Source of the DNA: Corynebacterium sp. ES2730-CONJ
Lineage (GTDB): Bacteria; Actinomycetota; Actinomycetes; Mycobacteriales; Mycobacteriaceae
Assembly: GCF_024834055.1 (NCBI RefSeq)
Contig: NZ_JANUXZ010000001.1
Coordinates: forward strand, 430,340-494,339
Reading direction: 5' to 3'
Length of the DNA: 64,000 nt
In this document: piece after piece, positions 45,922-54,102 of the stretch
Layout of the letters: each line of letters begins with the position of its first letter
Position numbering within the stretch: the stretch's first letter is position 1
Notes under the pieces: model-generated
What the model saw: only the letters and a program-made list of their open reading frames with translations
What the model was told of the DNA's origin: nothing
Databases searched by the model: none
Made by a program: the position numbers and the translations under genes

Positions 45922-47174
45922 GAATTCAGTCTCCAATACTAAATCTCAACCAGCCAAGGAGTGTCCTTAAAAACTGGCGGTCGCTTCGAGAAGATCTCAG
46001 TGGGACCAAAGGTAGGAAGAATTTCTCAACCCATGCTTTTTGATTTGTCTCAATAAGGTTACGAAATGATTACAAGTCGTGTCTACTCCTTAGGTGAAAA
46101 ACCAGCGGATTCAGGAGGGGTGCCCTGCACAAAGAAGGATGAAGGGAGTGTTTATGAGACGTTGGTATATTCTCCGGAAAGGCCGTCTACCTGCACATAG
46201 GAGCGTTATCAAACCGTTACACTTTTGAGGTCATCCCGTTATAAAACCAACGTAAAAAGTTAATGTGATTTATAACACATTCCGGGAGATTAGGGGTATA
46301 TCGGCGAAAATGTGCGAAATGCTCACGCTAAACGGCAGCTAGACGCGCCTTTTCTCTAGTTCACTCGAGTAACAGAAATGTACAGACGGCGCACGAGCAT
46401 ATATCCCTTTAGAACCCCTCAGATCCCCCCAGCTCTGCTCAAAAATGCGGCACAGATCTCTACCTATCACTATCTTCCATATCGTTGGCAGGAAACAGAT
46501 GTCACTGCCACCAAACTGTGCGCTGTACACATCCCCTCTACGGTACTGCCAGAGACCTCTCGCAAATGGCCTACTCAGATAGCACGCGTATCGTTTCCAC
46601 GGCCCCAGGGCGGGGTGTATCTTCCCAGGAGATCTTCGGGCGTTAAAAAAATGACGAGATAATTAAACGATCCCCACCGGGCCGTGTTGCATTCACAACT
46701 TGAAAATCGCGCTGGTTTAGATCGCAAACTCCATTACTACCTCCCAATAGCTCAGGAGGTAGGACGGTCATCTTGAGCTTCGTCCTTAGGCCTCGATATA
46801 GCGTGGTGGTGACGGTCCCACAACCACAACTCTTTAGACATGCTGCTGCTCGCACTCCCCATACGATCGGCTCGTTCACATGCGGGCATCTATATCGTAT
46901 TCACCAGGACTCAATTTTAGACCAAATCTACTAAGGGTGTAGTAGAAACTGACGCAGATAATTAACGCGCCTTCTATCTGGCTCACCCGCGCCACAACTG
47001 CGCCGTAACTAGGCTTAAACGGGGCGCTAGCCGAATCTTTCGAGGGATATTCCATCGGGCAATTCCCCACTACCCCTGGATGCAGCAAACTTTCGGTTCG
47101 GCAACACTTGATTGAGGCCACTGAAAGCCATTCAACCTCAGCTGGTGAGTTGCGGGTAAGTTGATACAGCAAGC
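45922..47174. other. Gene-poor region of about 1.25 kb
   Basis: No open frame here has a domain I recognise, and codon use in the longest frames (46378-46662 plus, 46876-47172 minus) is rich in rare AGA and ATA codons. The interval contains a GlxR-like site at 46264-46279. A run of inverted repeats covers 46737-46827: CTACCTCC/GGAGGTAG, AGGACG/CGTCCT and GTGGTGGTG/CACAACCAC. A 24-codon frame with a strong ribosome binding site starts at 46154. Promoters for the NlpC/P60 gene must lie at its left end. The remainder is unexplained. Confidence 0.55.
46264..46279. promoter_or_regulatory. GlxR/CRP-like binding site
   Basis: TGTGA-TTTATA-ACACA differs from the CRP/GlxR consensus TGTGA-N6-TCACA at one position. 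It lies 343 nt upstream of the NlpC/P60 start. In corynebacteria GlxR is a global cAMP-linked regulator. The distance is long, so the target gene is uncertain. Confidence 0.5.
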
Positions 47175-47213
47175 AAAAAAAGTGGTGTCTCCTTATATAT
47201 ATGGAGACACCAC
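47175..47213 (-). terminator. Intrinsic terminator of the ctaE-qcrCAB operon
   Basis: On the minus strand GTGGTGTCTCC and GGAGACACCAC form an 11-bp perfect stem with an AT-rich loop, followed by seven Ts. It begins 14 nt past the qcrB stop. Confidence 0.95.
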
Positions 47214-47227
47214 CTGATAGAGCCTAT

Positions 47228-48853
47228 TTAGATTCGATTGTTATCGATATCCTCTGCCCTATTTGCTTCATTGAGATTTTCCAGCATTTCGACCTGTTCG
47301 TGGTGGTTTTCTTCTTCGATTTCTCGAGCCTTTGCAGCAATCTCTGCATCGTCGGGAGTAAAGAAGCTACCACGCCCGGGCTCGCCGGCGAATCCCAGCT
47401 GGTTCAGCTGCTTCGGCACAGCGGCACCGGCATAAGGCAGTGGGATGGGGTGTCCATTTTCGTCCACAGGTCCTAGAGGTTGGTGAACTTCGATAAAGGC
47501 GCCATTAGGCATGAGCTTGATAACGCCGGTCTCGATACCATGCTCTAGAACTTCACGATCTGAGCGCTGCAGGGCTATACACAGACGATACGTGATGAAG
47601 TAGGCCAGTGGTGGCAATACGAGAAGTCCAATGCGACCAAACCACGTCATGGCATTCAGCGATACATAGAAGTGCAAGGCGAAGAGATCGTTACCGCCGG
47701 AGAGCGTAAGTACCGCGAAGAAGGTAATACCCATAACTCCGATGGAGGTTCGCACTGGGACGTCGCGTGGACGCTGCAGCAGGTTGTGATGGGCATTATC
47801 GCCTGTCACTTTTGCTTCGATGAATGGATAAGTGATGAGCAAAACAACCATTAGACCCGCGACGAGTCCGACCCAGACGGCATTCGGTATGGTGTGGTTG
47901 CCAATATACAGCTCCCAAGCCGGCATAACGCGAGCCAAGCCGTCGGTCCACAGCATATAGATATCGGGCTGGGAGCCAGCAGATACCTGCGATGGATTAT
48001 ATGGGCCCAGCATCCAAATGGCATTGATTGTGGTCAATCCAGCGAGCAAGGCGAGAACACCAGCGGTGATAAGGCCGAAGGCGGCTGCCTTGATACCGAA
48101 GAGTGGGAGGATACGAATTCCCACGACGTTATTTTCAGCACGACCTGGTCCGGGGAATTGGGTGTGCTTCTGGTACCACACGAGCGCTAAGTGTGCAGCG
48201 ATCAGGCCGAGGAGGATGCCAGGGATAATGAGAACGTGGGCGATATAGAAGCGATCGAGCATGAGGTCGGAGGGGAAGTCTCCTCCGAAGATCAGCCAGT
48301 GCAACCAGGTTCCAATAATTGGGAGTCCCACAATGATGGCCGACATAATACGCAGACCAACACCGGAGAGGAGATCATCTGGTAGCGAGTAACCCATGAA
48401 ACCTTCGGCCATTCCGAGAAGCAGGAGTACACAACCAATGATCCAGTTGGCCTCGCGGGGACGTCGGAAAGCACCAGTAAAGAAGATGCGCAGCATGTGC
48501 ACGGTCATTGAGACCATGAACATCAGCGCAGCCCAGTGGTGCATTTGTCGAATGAACAGCCCTCCGCGAACCTCGAAGGAGATATTTAATGCGGTGGCGT
48601 AGGCGCGCGACATTTCCACACCATTGAGTGGGAGATAAGCGCCGTCATAGATGACCTTCGTAATCGATGGATCGAAGAAGAGGGTCAGATAGACACCAGT
48701 CAGGAGCAGGATGAGAAAGCTGTAGAGAGCGATCTCACCGAGCATAAATGACCAGTGGGTCGGGAAGACCTTATTTATTTGGGTCCGCATACCACCAGCG
48801 AGGGTGTAGCGGGAATCGATATTATTGCCTATTTCAGCGAGTTTGTTTGTCAT
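47228..48853 (-). CDS. qcrB: Cytochrome bcc complex cytochrome b subunit
   Basis: A 541-residue membrane subunit of the menaquinol:cytochrome c oxidoreductase. Haem-binding His residues are visible in [20 protein letters not shown] and in the fourth helix region ([14 protein letters not shown] with HLALV). The quinol-oxidation site PDW-type motif appears as PPLAYFITY further on and as the conserved loop after helix F. A C-terminal extension of about 120 residues ending in a Glu-rich tail is typical of actinobacteria. The ATG overlaps the qcrA stop (TAATG), so translation is coupled. Confidence 0.95.
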   Translation of the reverse strand: MTNKLAEIGNNIDSRYTLAGGMRTQINKVFPTHWSFMLGEIALYSFLILLLTGVYLTLFFDPSITKVIYDGAYLPLNGVEMSRAYATALNISFEVRGGLFIRQMHHWAALMFMVSMTVHMLRIFFTGAFRRPREANWIIGCVLLLLGMAEGFMGYSLPDDLLSGVGLRIMSAIIVGLPIIGTWLHWLIFGGDFPSDLMLDRFYIAHVLIIPGILLGLIAAHLALVWYQKHTQFPGPGRAENNVVGIRILPLFGIKAAAFGLITAGVLALLAGLTTINAIWMLGPYNPSQVSAGSQPDIYMLWTDGLARVMPAWELYIGNHTIPNAVWVGLVAGLMVVLLITYPFIEAKVTGDNAHHNLLQRPRDVPVRTSIGVMGITFFAVLTLSGGNDLFALHFYVSLNAMTWFGRIGLLVLPPLAYFITYRLCIALQRSDREVLEHGIETGVIKLMPNGAFIEVHQPLGPVDENGHPIPLPYAGAAVPKQLNQLGFAGEPGRGSFFTPDDAEIAAKAREIEEENHHEQVEMLENLNEANRAEDIDNNRI

Positions 48854-50073
48854 TATGACTTACGCTCCCAGAATGCCGGGCCGACAGACTCAATGAAGTC
48901 GCCTGCGGCGATGAGGTAACCCTCTTCGTCTACGGTAATCGGCAGCTGTGGCAGAGCACGTGCGGCTGGCCCGAAAATAGGCTTTCCGTAATGCAGAGCA
49001 TCAAACTGCGATTGGTGGCACGGGCACAGGATTCGGTTCGTTTGCGCTTCGTAGAGGGAGGTTGGGCAACCGATGTGCGTGCAGATCTTGGAATAGGCGT
49101 AGTAATCGCCATAGTGGAAATCTTCTTGGCCAGCGCGCTCGATGACCTTTTCAGCGTCCGAGGAGCGCAAGCGAATGAGCATGACCGCGTTGCGAGGGCC
49201 ATGAATGGAGTGCATCTGATTCTCATAGACGTCCGCCTGGGGGTCGTACAAGTCCCCATCGTTGACGAGGTCAGCAGGAAGTGGGAAAACGGTCTCCATT
49301 CCAGCTGCCACTAGATCCTCAGGGCGCATGCGAACCAAGCGGGTCACGCCATGGGTCGTATAGTGCTCACCGGAGGAGCTTTCATGCTTTTCGGCGAGGG
49401 CACCAGTGTCACGTCCAAGATAGAGCTTCACTCCCTGCTCGGAGAGTGTCCAGCCGGAGGTCCAGAGTGTACCGTCACCCTGAATGCCGAGTTTGCCGGC
49501 TTTCCACGGGTTCTTGATCATGCCGCCTAGTGGGGCGATGATCACTAAGCCAGCTAGCACGCCACCGAGACCGAGGAGACCTTGGATAACCTTACGGCGC
49601 CCTAGAGTCGAGGTATGCCATGAGTCATTCAGTAGGGCTACGATGGTGCGGCGATCGACTTCATCTGAGGGGCCATCATGGCGGCGCTGCACCGCGATTT
49701 CGTCTGGAACGATGGTCTTCACGTAAATGACCACGCCCATGCCGAGGGACAAAATGGCCAGACCAGCGGTGAGGCCAAGAAGCGGGGTGAAGAGGGTATA
49801 CATCCACAGCCCGTCATCGCCATGACCCTTATACTGCCACGGCCAAGCGATATAAACGGCCAGGAAGGCCAAAGCAGCTACTATACCTAGACCAAGCCAG
49901 ATGCCCACAATACGAACAGCACGCTTCTCGGCGGGGTCGTTTTTAATAGGGAACCGTTCCTTGCGGTAGGCAACGGTGACGTCATCGAGCTCCGTGCCAA
50001 GGCGCGCAAGTTCCTCGTTGGTCATTGCGTTGAGCTCTTTGTCGCTGAAGTTCTTTGAAGTATTTTCGCTCAT
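48853..50073 (-). CDS. qcrA: Cytochrome bcc complex Rieske iron-sulfur subunit
   Basis: A 406-residue Rieske protein carrying the [2Fe-2S] cluster. The ATG at 50073 overlaps the qcrC stop as ATGA and is preferred over the upstream frame. Three hydrophobic segments precede the Rieske domain, the actinobacterial pattern. Cluster ligands are in CTHIGCPTS and CPCHQSQFD. The domain occupies the C-terminal 130 residues. The protein functions on the outer face of the membrane in the bcc-aa3 supercomplex. Confidence 0.96.
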   Translation of the reverse strand: MSENTSKNFSDKELNAMTNEELARLGTELDDVTVAYRKERFPIKNDPAEKRAVRIVGIWLGLGIVAALAFLAVYIAWPWQYKGHGDDGLWMYTLFTPLLGLTAGLAILSLGMGVVIYVKTIVPDEIAVQRRHDGPSDEVDRRTIVALLNDSWHTSTLGRRKVIQGLLGLGGVLAGLVIIAPLGGMIKNPWKAGKLGIQGDGTLWTSGWTLSEQGVKLYLGRDTGALAEKHESSSGEHYTTHGVTRLVRMRPEDLVAAGMETVFPLPADLVNDGDLYDPQADVYENQMHSIHGPRNAVMLIRLRSSDAEKVIERAGQEDFHYGDYYAYSKICTHIGCPTSLYEAQTNRILCPCHQSQFDALHYGKPIFGPAARALPQLPITVDEEGYLIAAGDFIESVGPAFWERKS

Positions 50074-50966
50074 GAGCGCGATCCAATCCACATAGCGGCG
50101 GCCACGAGGACCACGATTCCTACAAGCCACATCAACATGCCTTCAGCAACGGGGCCGATGCCACCTAAGCTCCAGCCACCAGGAGATGGGGTTTCCTTCG
50201 CAGACTTAATGAAAGCAATAATGTCTTTTTTCTCGTCCGCCGATAGCTGCCGATCGGAGAATTTAGGCATATTTTGTGGACCAGTGAGCATAGCTTGGTA
50301 AATCTCTTGCTCATTTGCTGGGTCAAGGTACGGAGCGTACTTGCCCGAAGACAATGCCCCGCCGCGCCCAGTGAAGTTATGGCAGGATGCACAGTTGAGA
50401 CGGAAGAGATCAGATCCGCGCGCTACGTCGGCGGGATTGATTTTGCCGTCGAACTGGTGCCCGCGAAGAGATTCTTGGGCTACCGAACCGTCTTCGTTAT
50501 AGACGATTTCGGGTCCGCCACCGTTGGCGGCTACATAAGCGGCGATCGCTAGCGATTGCGCTTCATTATAGCGAGGGGTCTTGCGAGCGGCTTGGGCTTC
50601 ATTGCGCAGCATCGGCATACGGCCGGAGTGCACTTGGAAATAGACCGCACCTGATCCAGCACCGATCAGTGATGGTCCACGATCTTCCACACCCTGCAAA
50701 TTGGTGCCATGGCAAGTCACACAGGCTAGCTCGTAGAGGTCTTTACCCTCTTGGATCAAAGCCTGCTCATCGGCTTGCGCAGTGGCAACTTGCGGATCTG
50801 GGGTGGCAGCGTTTACTAATAGGCCGGTGCCGGTGAGGCCGAAGGCAAGTGCAAGGGCACCAGCGAGGGTGCGCCGCAATTTCCGCTTGCCACGCACCTT
50901 CTTCGCGTGGGCGGCCAAGTCGGTTGAGCTCACCGTCTCGGAGTTTGTATGGTTGGTCTCCATCAT
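50070..50966 (-). CDS. qcrC: Dihaem cytochrome c subunit of the bcc complex
   Basis: A 298-residue membrane-anchored cytochrome c with two CxxCH haem sites, CVTCH (82-86) and CASCH (192-196). The N-terminal transmembrane segment is at about 33-52 and the C-terminal one at about 272-294. The two-haem design replaces a soluble cytochrome c and passes electrons directly to the aa3 oxidase, as known for Corynebacteriales. It lies between ctaE and qcrA on the same strand. Confidence 0.96.
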   Translation of the reverse strand: MMETNHTNSETVSSTDLAAHAKKVRGKRKLRRTLAGALALAFGLTGTGLLVNAATPDPQVATAQADEQALIQEGKDLYELACVTCHGTNLQGVEDRGPSLIGAGSGAVYFQVHSGRMPMLRNEAQAARKTPRYNEAQSLAIAAYVAANGGGPEIVYNEDGSVAQESLRGHQFDGKINPADVARGSDLFRLNCASCHNFTGRGGALSSGKYAPYLDPANEQEIYQAMLTGPQNMPKFSDRQLSADEKKDIIAFIKSAKETPSPGGWSLGGIGPVAEGMLMWLVGIVVLVAAAMWIGSRS

Positions 50967-51050
50967 TTTCCTTATGTCTCGATTATGGAAAGTGAATGGC
51001 TGTAGGCCAGGGGGTGGATGATCAGATCATCCATAGATGGCCGCTACGGC

Positions 51051-51668
51051 CTACTGAATGACGTAAATAGTAATGAACAATCCAATCCAGACCACGTCGA
51101 CGAAGTGCCAATAATAGGACACCACCATCGCTGCAGTTGCCTGGGCTGGGGTAAACTTTGACATCTTGATGCGCAGCAGAATAACGACGAAGCCTAGAAC
51201 ACCAGCGAGCACGTGGGCTGCGTGGAAGCCAGTCGTAATAAAGAATACGGAACCGTAGACACTGCTAGGGATGGTCAGGCCGTGCTCTACCAGGTGGTAG
51301 TACTCATAAGCCTGGCCGAGAAGGAAGATCGTACCTAAAAGGATGGTCAGTGCATACCACCGACGCAACTTGAAGACGTCTCCCCTTTCTGCTGCAAAAA
51401 CGCCGTACTGGGCGGTCACCGAACTCGAAACCAGAATGGCCGAGATGGCTAGGGCATAGGGGACATTAAGGTGATCAGCACCTTCTTGCCAGGACCCGTT
51501 ACCGATCCCGTTCGCACGCGAGGTGAAATACATCGCGAACAAACCGGCGAAGAACATCAACTCTTGAGACAGGAACACGATCGTTCCCACACTGACCATA
51601 TTAGGGCGATTCAGTGCGGCTACTCTCGGCGTTGCTGCCTTGTCTGGGTTTCCAATTGCGTTCGTCAC
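51051..51668 (-). CDS. ctaE: Cytochrome c oxidase subunit III
   Basis: A 205-residue polytopic subunit of the aa3 terminal oxidase, first gene of the ctaE-qcrCAB operon. Five or so hydrophobic helices are visible, with the conserved [18 protein letters not shown] (membrane Glu) and [12 protein letters not shown] and the C-terminal [19 protein letters not shown], diagnostic of subunit III. The start ATG follows no strong ribosome binding site. The 450-nt upstream region carries a GlxR-like box. Confidence 0.95.
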   Translation of the reverse strand: MTNAIGNPDKAATPRVAALNRPNMVSVGTIVFLSQELMFFAGLFAMYFTSRANGIGNGSWQEGADHLNVPYALAISAILVSSSVTAQYGVFAAERGDVFKLRRWYALTILLGTIFLLGQAYEYYHLVEHGLTIPSSVYGSVFFITTGFHAAHVLAGVLGFVVILLRIKMSKFTPAQATAAMVVSYYWHFVDVVWIGLFITIYVIQ

Positions 51669-52051
51669 ATCTATAAGTATGGCTTGTTTCTGTTAGCCCG
51701 TCACCTCGCGCGCATGACCGGTTTCTCCGTCTATTGCCTTCTACAACACAGCTCATCATGCATTTTCCCTGTGTTTGCCGATGCACTTATGCGTAAAAAT
51801 AGCCATAAGCGCAGGTCACCACAGTTACCCCCCGCAAGGGAACACTCAACGGCGTCCGACTGGTCTATAGCCACTAAGTTACTATTGTGAGCTAAAACAC
51901 ATGTTTCATTCAGATCGGGTCTTAAAACTCATACTTAAGTATGCCCCACGCCTACCTGCACTTTTATCGAAGGACTACCCCCCTTTATTGCCCCTGAAAA
52001 ATCTCCGGGAACTTTTTTCAGTTTCATCCGACCACAACTACCCCACTAACA
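51669..52051. other. Non-coding region upstream of ctaE
   Basis: No credible gene is present. The interval holds a GlxR-like site (51886-51901) and a perfect 14-bp palindrome CATACTTAAGTATG (51930-51943). It presumably contains the ctaE-qcrCAB promoter. The distance from the GlxR-like site to the start codon is 218 nt, so a long leader is possible. Confidence 0.55.
51886..51901. promoter_or_regulatory. GlxR/CRP-like site upstream of ctaE
   Basis: TGTGA-GCTAAA-ACACA matches TGTGA-N6-TCACA with one mismatch. It lies 218 nt upstream of ctaE. GlxR is known to control aerobic respiration genes in C. glutamicum, so activation or repression of the bcc operon is plausible. Confidence 0.6.
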
Positions 52052-52090
52052 CTCAGACCCCCACCCGACTATTTCGGGTGGGGGTCTGAG
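52052..52090. terminator. 17-bp hairpin downstream of ctaF
   Basis: CTCAGACCCCCACCCGA pairs perfectly with TCGGGTGGGGGTCTGAG around a 5-nt loop, starting 30 nt past the ctaF stop. No U-tract follows on either strand. It may terminate transcription by an atypical mechanism or protect the mRNA 3' end. Confidence 0.65.
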
Positions 52091-52119
52091 AGAAGAACGA
52101 ACGGAGAGGAATCAGATCT

Positions 52120-52572
52120 TTAGTGCTTTTCCTTTGGTAAACCGTATTGCAGGTTCAACATCGTGGTTGTATAAATCAACGCGACGGCACCTAAAGCAAT
52201 GAGCCAGTAGTGCATAAAGACGATGCCAAAGCCCAGCAGCGCAATGGCCCCGGACATAGCAGCCGGCCAAATGGAGGACGGGGAGAAGAATCCTAGTGTT
52301 CCCGCTCCGTCGGAGATCTCAGCTTCCTCCCAGTCTTCAGGAACAACATCCATGCGCACTTCGGTGAAGTGCAGATAGGCACCCAGCATGAGAGCTAGCA
52401 GGGTGGCCAAAATCAGGGAGACACCACCCGCCCATTCGAAGTTATAGCCGCCTCCATCAGCAACGAAACGGTTGCCAGTATCGTCGACATACATGGTGGC
52501 CAGGAAGTAAAGTACGGACATAATCGCCAAGAAGACGGTTATGGAGTACATGATTCGTGATGATCCGCGCAT
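52120..52572 (-). CDS. ctaF: Actinobacterial cytochrome c oxidase subunit IV
   Basis: A 150-residue membrane protein with four hydrophobic helices (about 8-26, 47-67, 98-116, 121-139). The family sequence features include [21 protein letters not shown] and [13 protein letters not shown]. This small subunit is specific to the actinobacterial aa3 oxidase and is encoded after ctaC. The gene begins 19 nt after ctaC on the same strand. Confidence 0.94.
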   Translation of the reverse strand: MRGSSRIMYSITVFLAIMSVLYFLATMYVDDTGNRFVADGGGYNFEWAGGVSLILATLLALMLGAYLHFTEVRMDVVPEDWEEAEISDGAGTLGFFSPSSIWPAAMSGAIALLGFGIVFMHYWLIALGAVALIYTTTMLNLQYGLPKEKH

Positions 52573-52591
52573 TTTCTCTTACCTCGGTCCT

Positions 52592-53677
52592 TTATTCGCC
52601 CGTAAGCTCACGTACATTATTGCCATCACGGGTTGCAGTGCGCCCTGAGTTGAATGGGCTCGTGGTGATTGCATAACCTGGTTCGCCAATTGCCTCTAAT
52701 GCAGCTGAATTTGGAGCTTCAGGGTTGCTGCGGCGGAAGTCGAGATAGTCAACGAACTTTTCAGGCGTGACCACTCGAAGCTCAAAGTTCATCATGGCAT
52801 GGTAGGTGCCGCACATTTCGGCGCAGCGGCCAACGAAGGCACCTTCCTTCTCAATCTTCTCGATCTGGAAACGACGCTCCTGCTTATTCTCCTCGGGATG
52901 GGAGTATACGTCGCGCTTGAAGAGGAACTCTGGAACCCAGAATGAGTGGCTCACATCCGAGGAAGCGAGTTGGAACTCGATGGGTGTATTGCTCGGAAGG
53001 ACCAACACGGGGACCTCGTCGGTCGTACCCAAAGTCTCTATCTCGTCAAAGTGCAAATAAGACATATCGCTCTTCGAGCGCCCGTTGATTGGGTTATGAC
53101 CACTCGGGTCGATCTTAGAAGCCTCGGCTAGTTCTTGGCGCTCAGTGTCGATTCCGTCGTAAGTCTTTCCGTCGGTGGTGAGTTCAGCAGCAACCTCGCG
53201 GTAGCCGAACTTCCAGTTCCACTGGTAGCCGGTGACATCGACAACAACCTGAGGATCTTTATCCAGTGCAGTAACCTTGTCTTGGGTTTGCACGGTGAAG
53301 AAGAAGAGCGTCATAACAATAACCACCGGGACGATGGTTAAAAAGAGCTCGACCGGAATATTATATTGGGTCTGACGTGGGAACTCGTCTTTACCGTCTT
53401 TTTCGGCCTTCTTTGCCGACCAGGCGAACATGCCGTAGATGAACAGGCCCCACATAATGACGCCGATCGTCCAGGCAGCTACCCATACCCATACCCAGAA
53501 GTTATACATTGCGGTTGCTTCGGGTGTAATACCCTTAGGCCAGCCCATAGCGAGGAACCAGCCGAGAGCTCCACCTGGAGCATCGACATTGCACCCCGCA
53601 AGGGTTCCAGCACCTAAGGTCAGTACACTTGCTAGAAGTGCTACCCGCCCAAAGCCACGCTTGTGTTGATTAGCCAC
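52592..53677 (-). CDS. ctaC: Cytochrome c oxidase subunit II
   Basis: A 361-residue lipoprotein subunit with signal peptide and lipobox LAGC (Cys near residue 29), and two transmembrane helices (about 58-84 and 110-128). The periplasmic CuA domain has ligands in VGRCAEMCGTYHAMM (two Cys, Glu/Met, His) with an upstream His in DVSHSFWVPEF. An insert between helix 2 and the CuA core (LTTDGKTYDGIDTERQ) is the actinobacterial loop that contacts QcrC. Its upstream region carries a GlxR-like site. Confidence 0.96.
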   Translation of the reverse strand: MANQHKRGFGRVALLASVLTLGAGTLAGCNVDAPGGALGWFLAMGWPKGITPEATAMYNFWVWVWVAAWTIGVIMWGLFIYGMFAWSAKKAEKDGKDEFPRQTQYNIPVELFLTIVPVVIVMTLFFFTVQTQDKVTALDKDPQVVVDVTGYQWNWKFGYREVAAELTTDGKTYDGIDTERQELAEASKIDPSGHNPINGRSKSDMSYLHFDEIETLGTTDEVPVLVLPSNTPIEFQLASSDVSHSFWVPEFLFKRDVYSHPEENKQERRFQIEKIEKEGAFVGRCAEMCGTYHAMMNFELRVVTPEKFVDYLDFRRSNPEAPNSAALEAIGEPGYAITTSPFNSGRTATRDGNNVRELTGE

Positions 53678-54102
53678 GCGTGTCTGCCTTCCTTTTCACA
53701 TTCGTTCAGTTCATCGCAGGAGTACCATTCGCCCACGAGCGGCCGAGAGTATTCCTATGCCTATCTTGACAGAATATCGTATCCAGCGCGCCCGTTAGGA
53801 ACCCCATAGTCCATTTGTGCTGCTTATTTGGCCGAGAGCGGCATTTTCATTACCCCATTGACGTGGATAATTAGCTAGTTAACCTCGATAAACACGTGAC
53901 TCGAATCACACTCTGCAGTTGACGCACTCAACCTTTTGAATGCCCACTAAACCGATAGCTCTCTACCCCCACACCTCTCCCCCGCATTTTAGCCAGCGCC
54001 CGCCCCACCACGCGCACCGAGCTAAGCCCGGATATATGGAGTAACCTTAGAGACCAGATTTTCTAACCCTGATACTTAGAGTGAAGGAGTCCTTAACTTT
54101 CT
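53678..54102. other. Divergent promoter region between ctaC and asnB
   Basis: About 425 nt without a gene. It contains the GlxR-like site at 53895-53910 and must hold both promoters. GAAGGAG is seen 13 nt before the asnB ATG. I could not fix -35/-10 pairs with confidence. Confidence 0.5.
53895..53910. promoter_or_regulatory. GlxR/CRP-like site between ctaC and asnB
   Basis: CGTGA-CTCGAA-TCACA matches TGTGA-N6-TCACA with one mismatch. It is 218 nt upstream of the ctaC start, the same distance as the site upstream of ctaE. It lies 193 nt upstream of asnB. Confidence 0.65.

Noticed and set aside
45922..46150. Possible c-di-AMP (ydaO-type) riboswitch before the NlpC/P60 gene
   Set aside because: Such switches precede NlpC/P60 genes in some actinobacteria, but the conserved ydaO core segments were not found on the minus strand here.
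46420..46445. Hairpin with a six-C loop, reminiscent of 6C RNA
   Set aside because: Only one weak 4-bp hairpin is present. The motif needs two C-rich stem-loops and a terminator, and none follow.
46378..46662. 94-codon plus-strand frame in the 1.25-kb gap
   Set aside because: Rare codons (AGA, ATA), no ribosome binding site and no recognisable domain; treated as non-coding.
46876..47172. 98-codon minus-strand frame downstream of the qcr terminator
   Set aside because: Composition looks random, and the start lies directly beyond a strong terminator without a promoter or ribosome binding site.
49954..49964. GGAACCGTTCC inside qcrA as a LexA-like site
   Set aside because: The half-sites overlap with the wrong spacing and the sequence is within a coding region.
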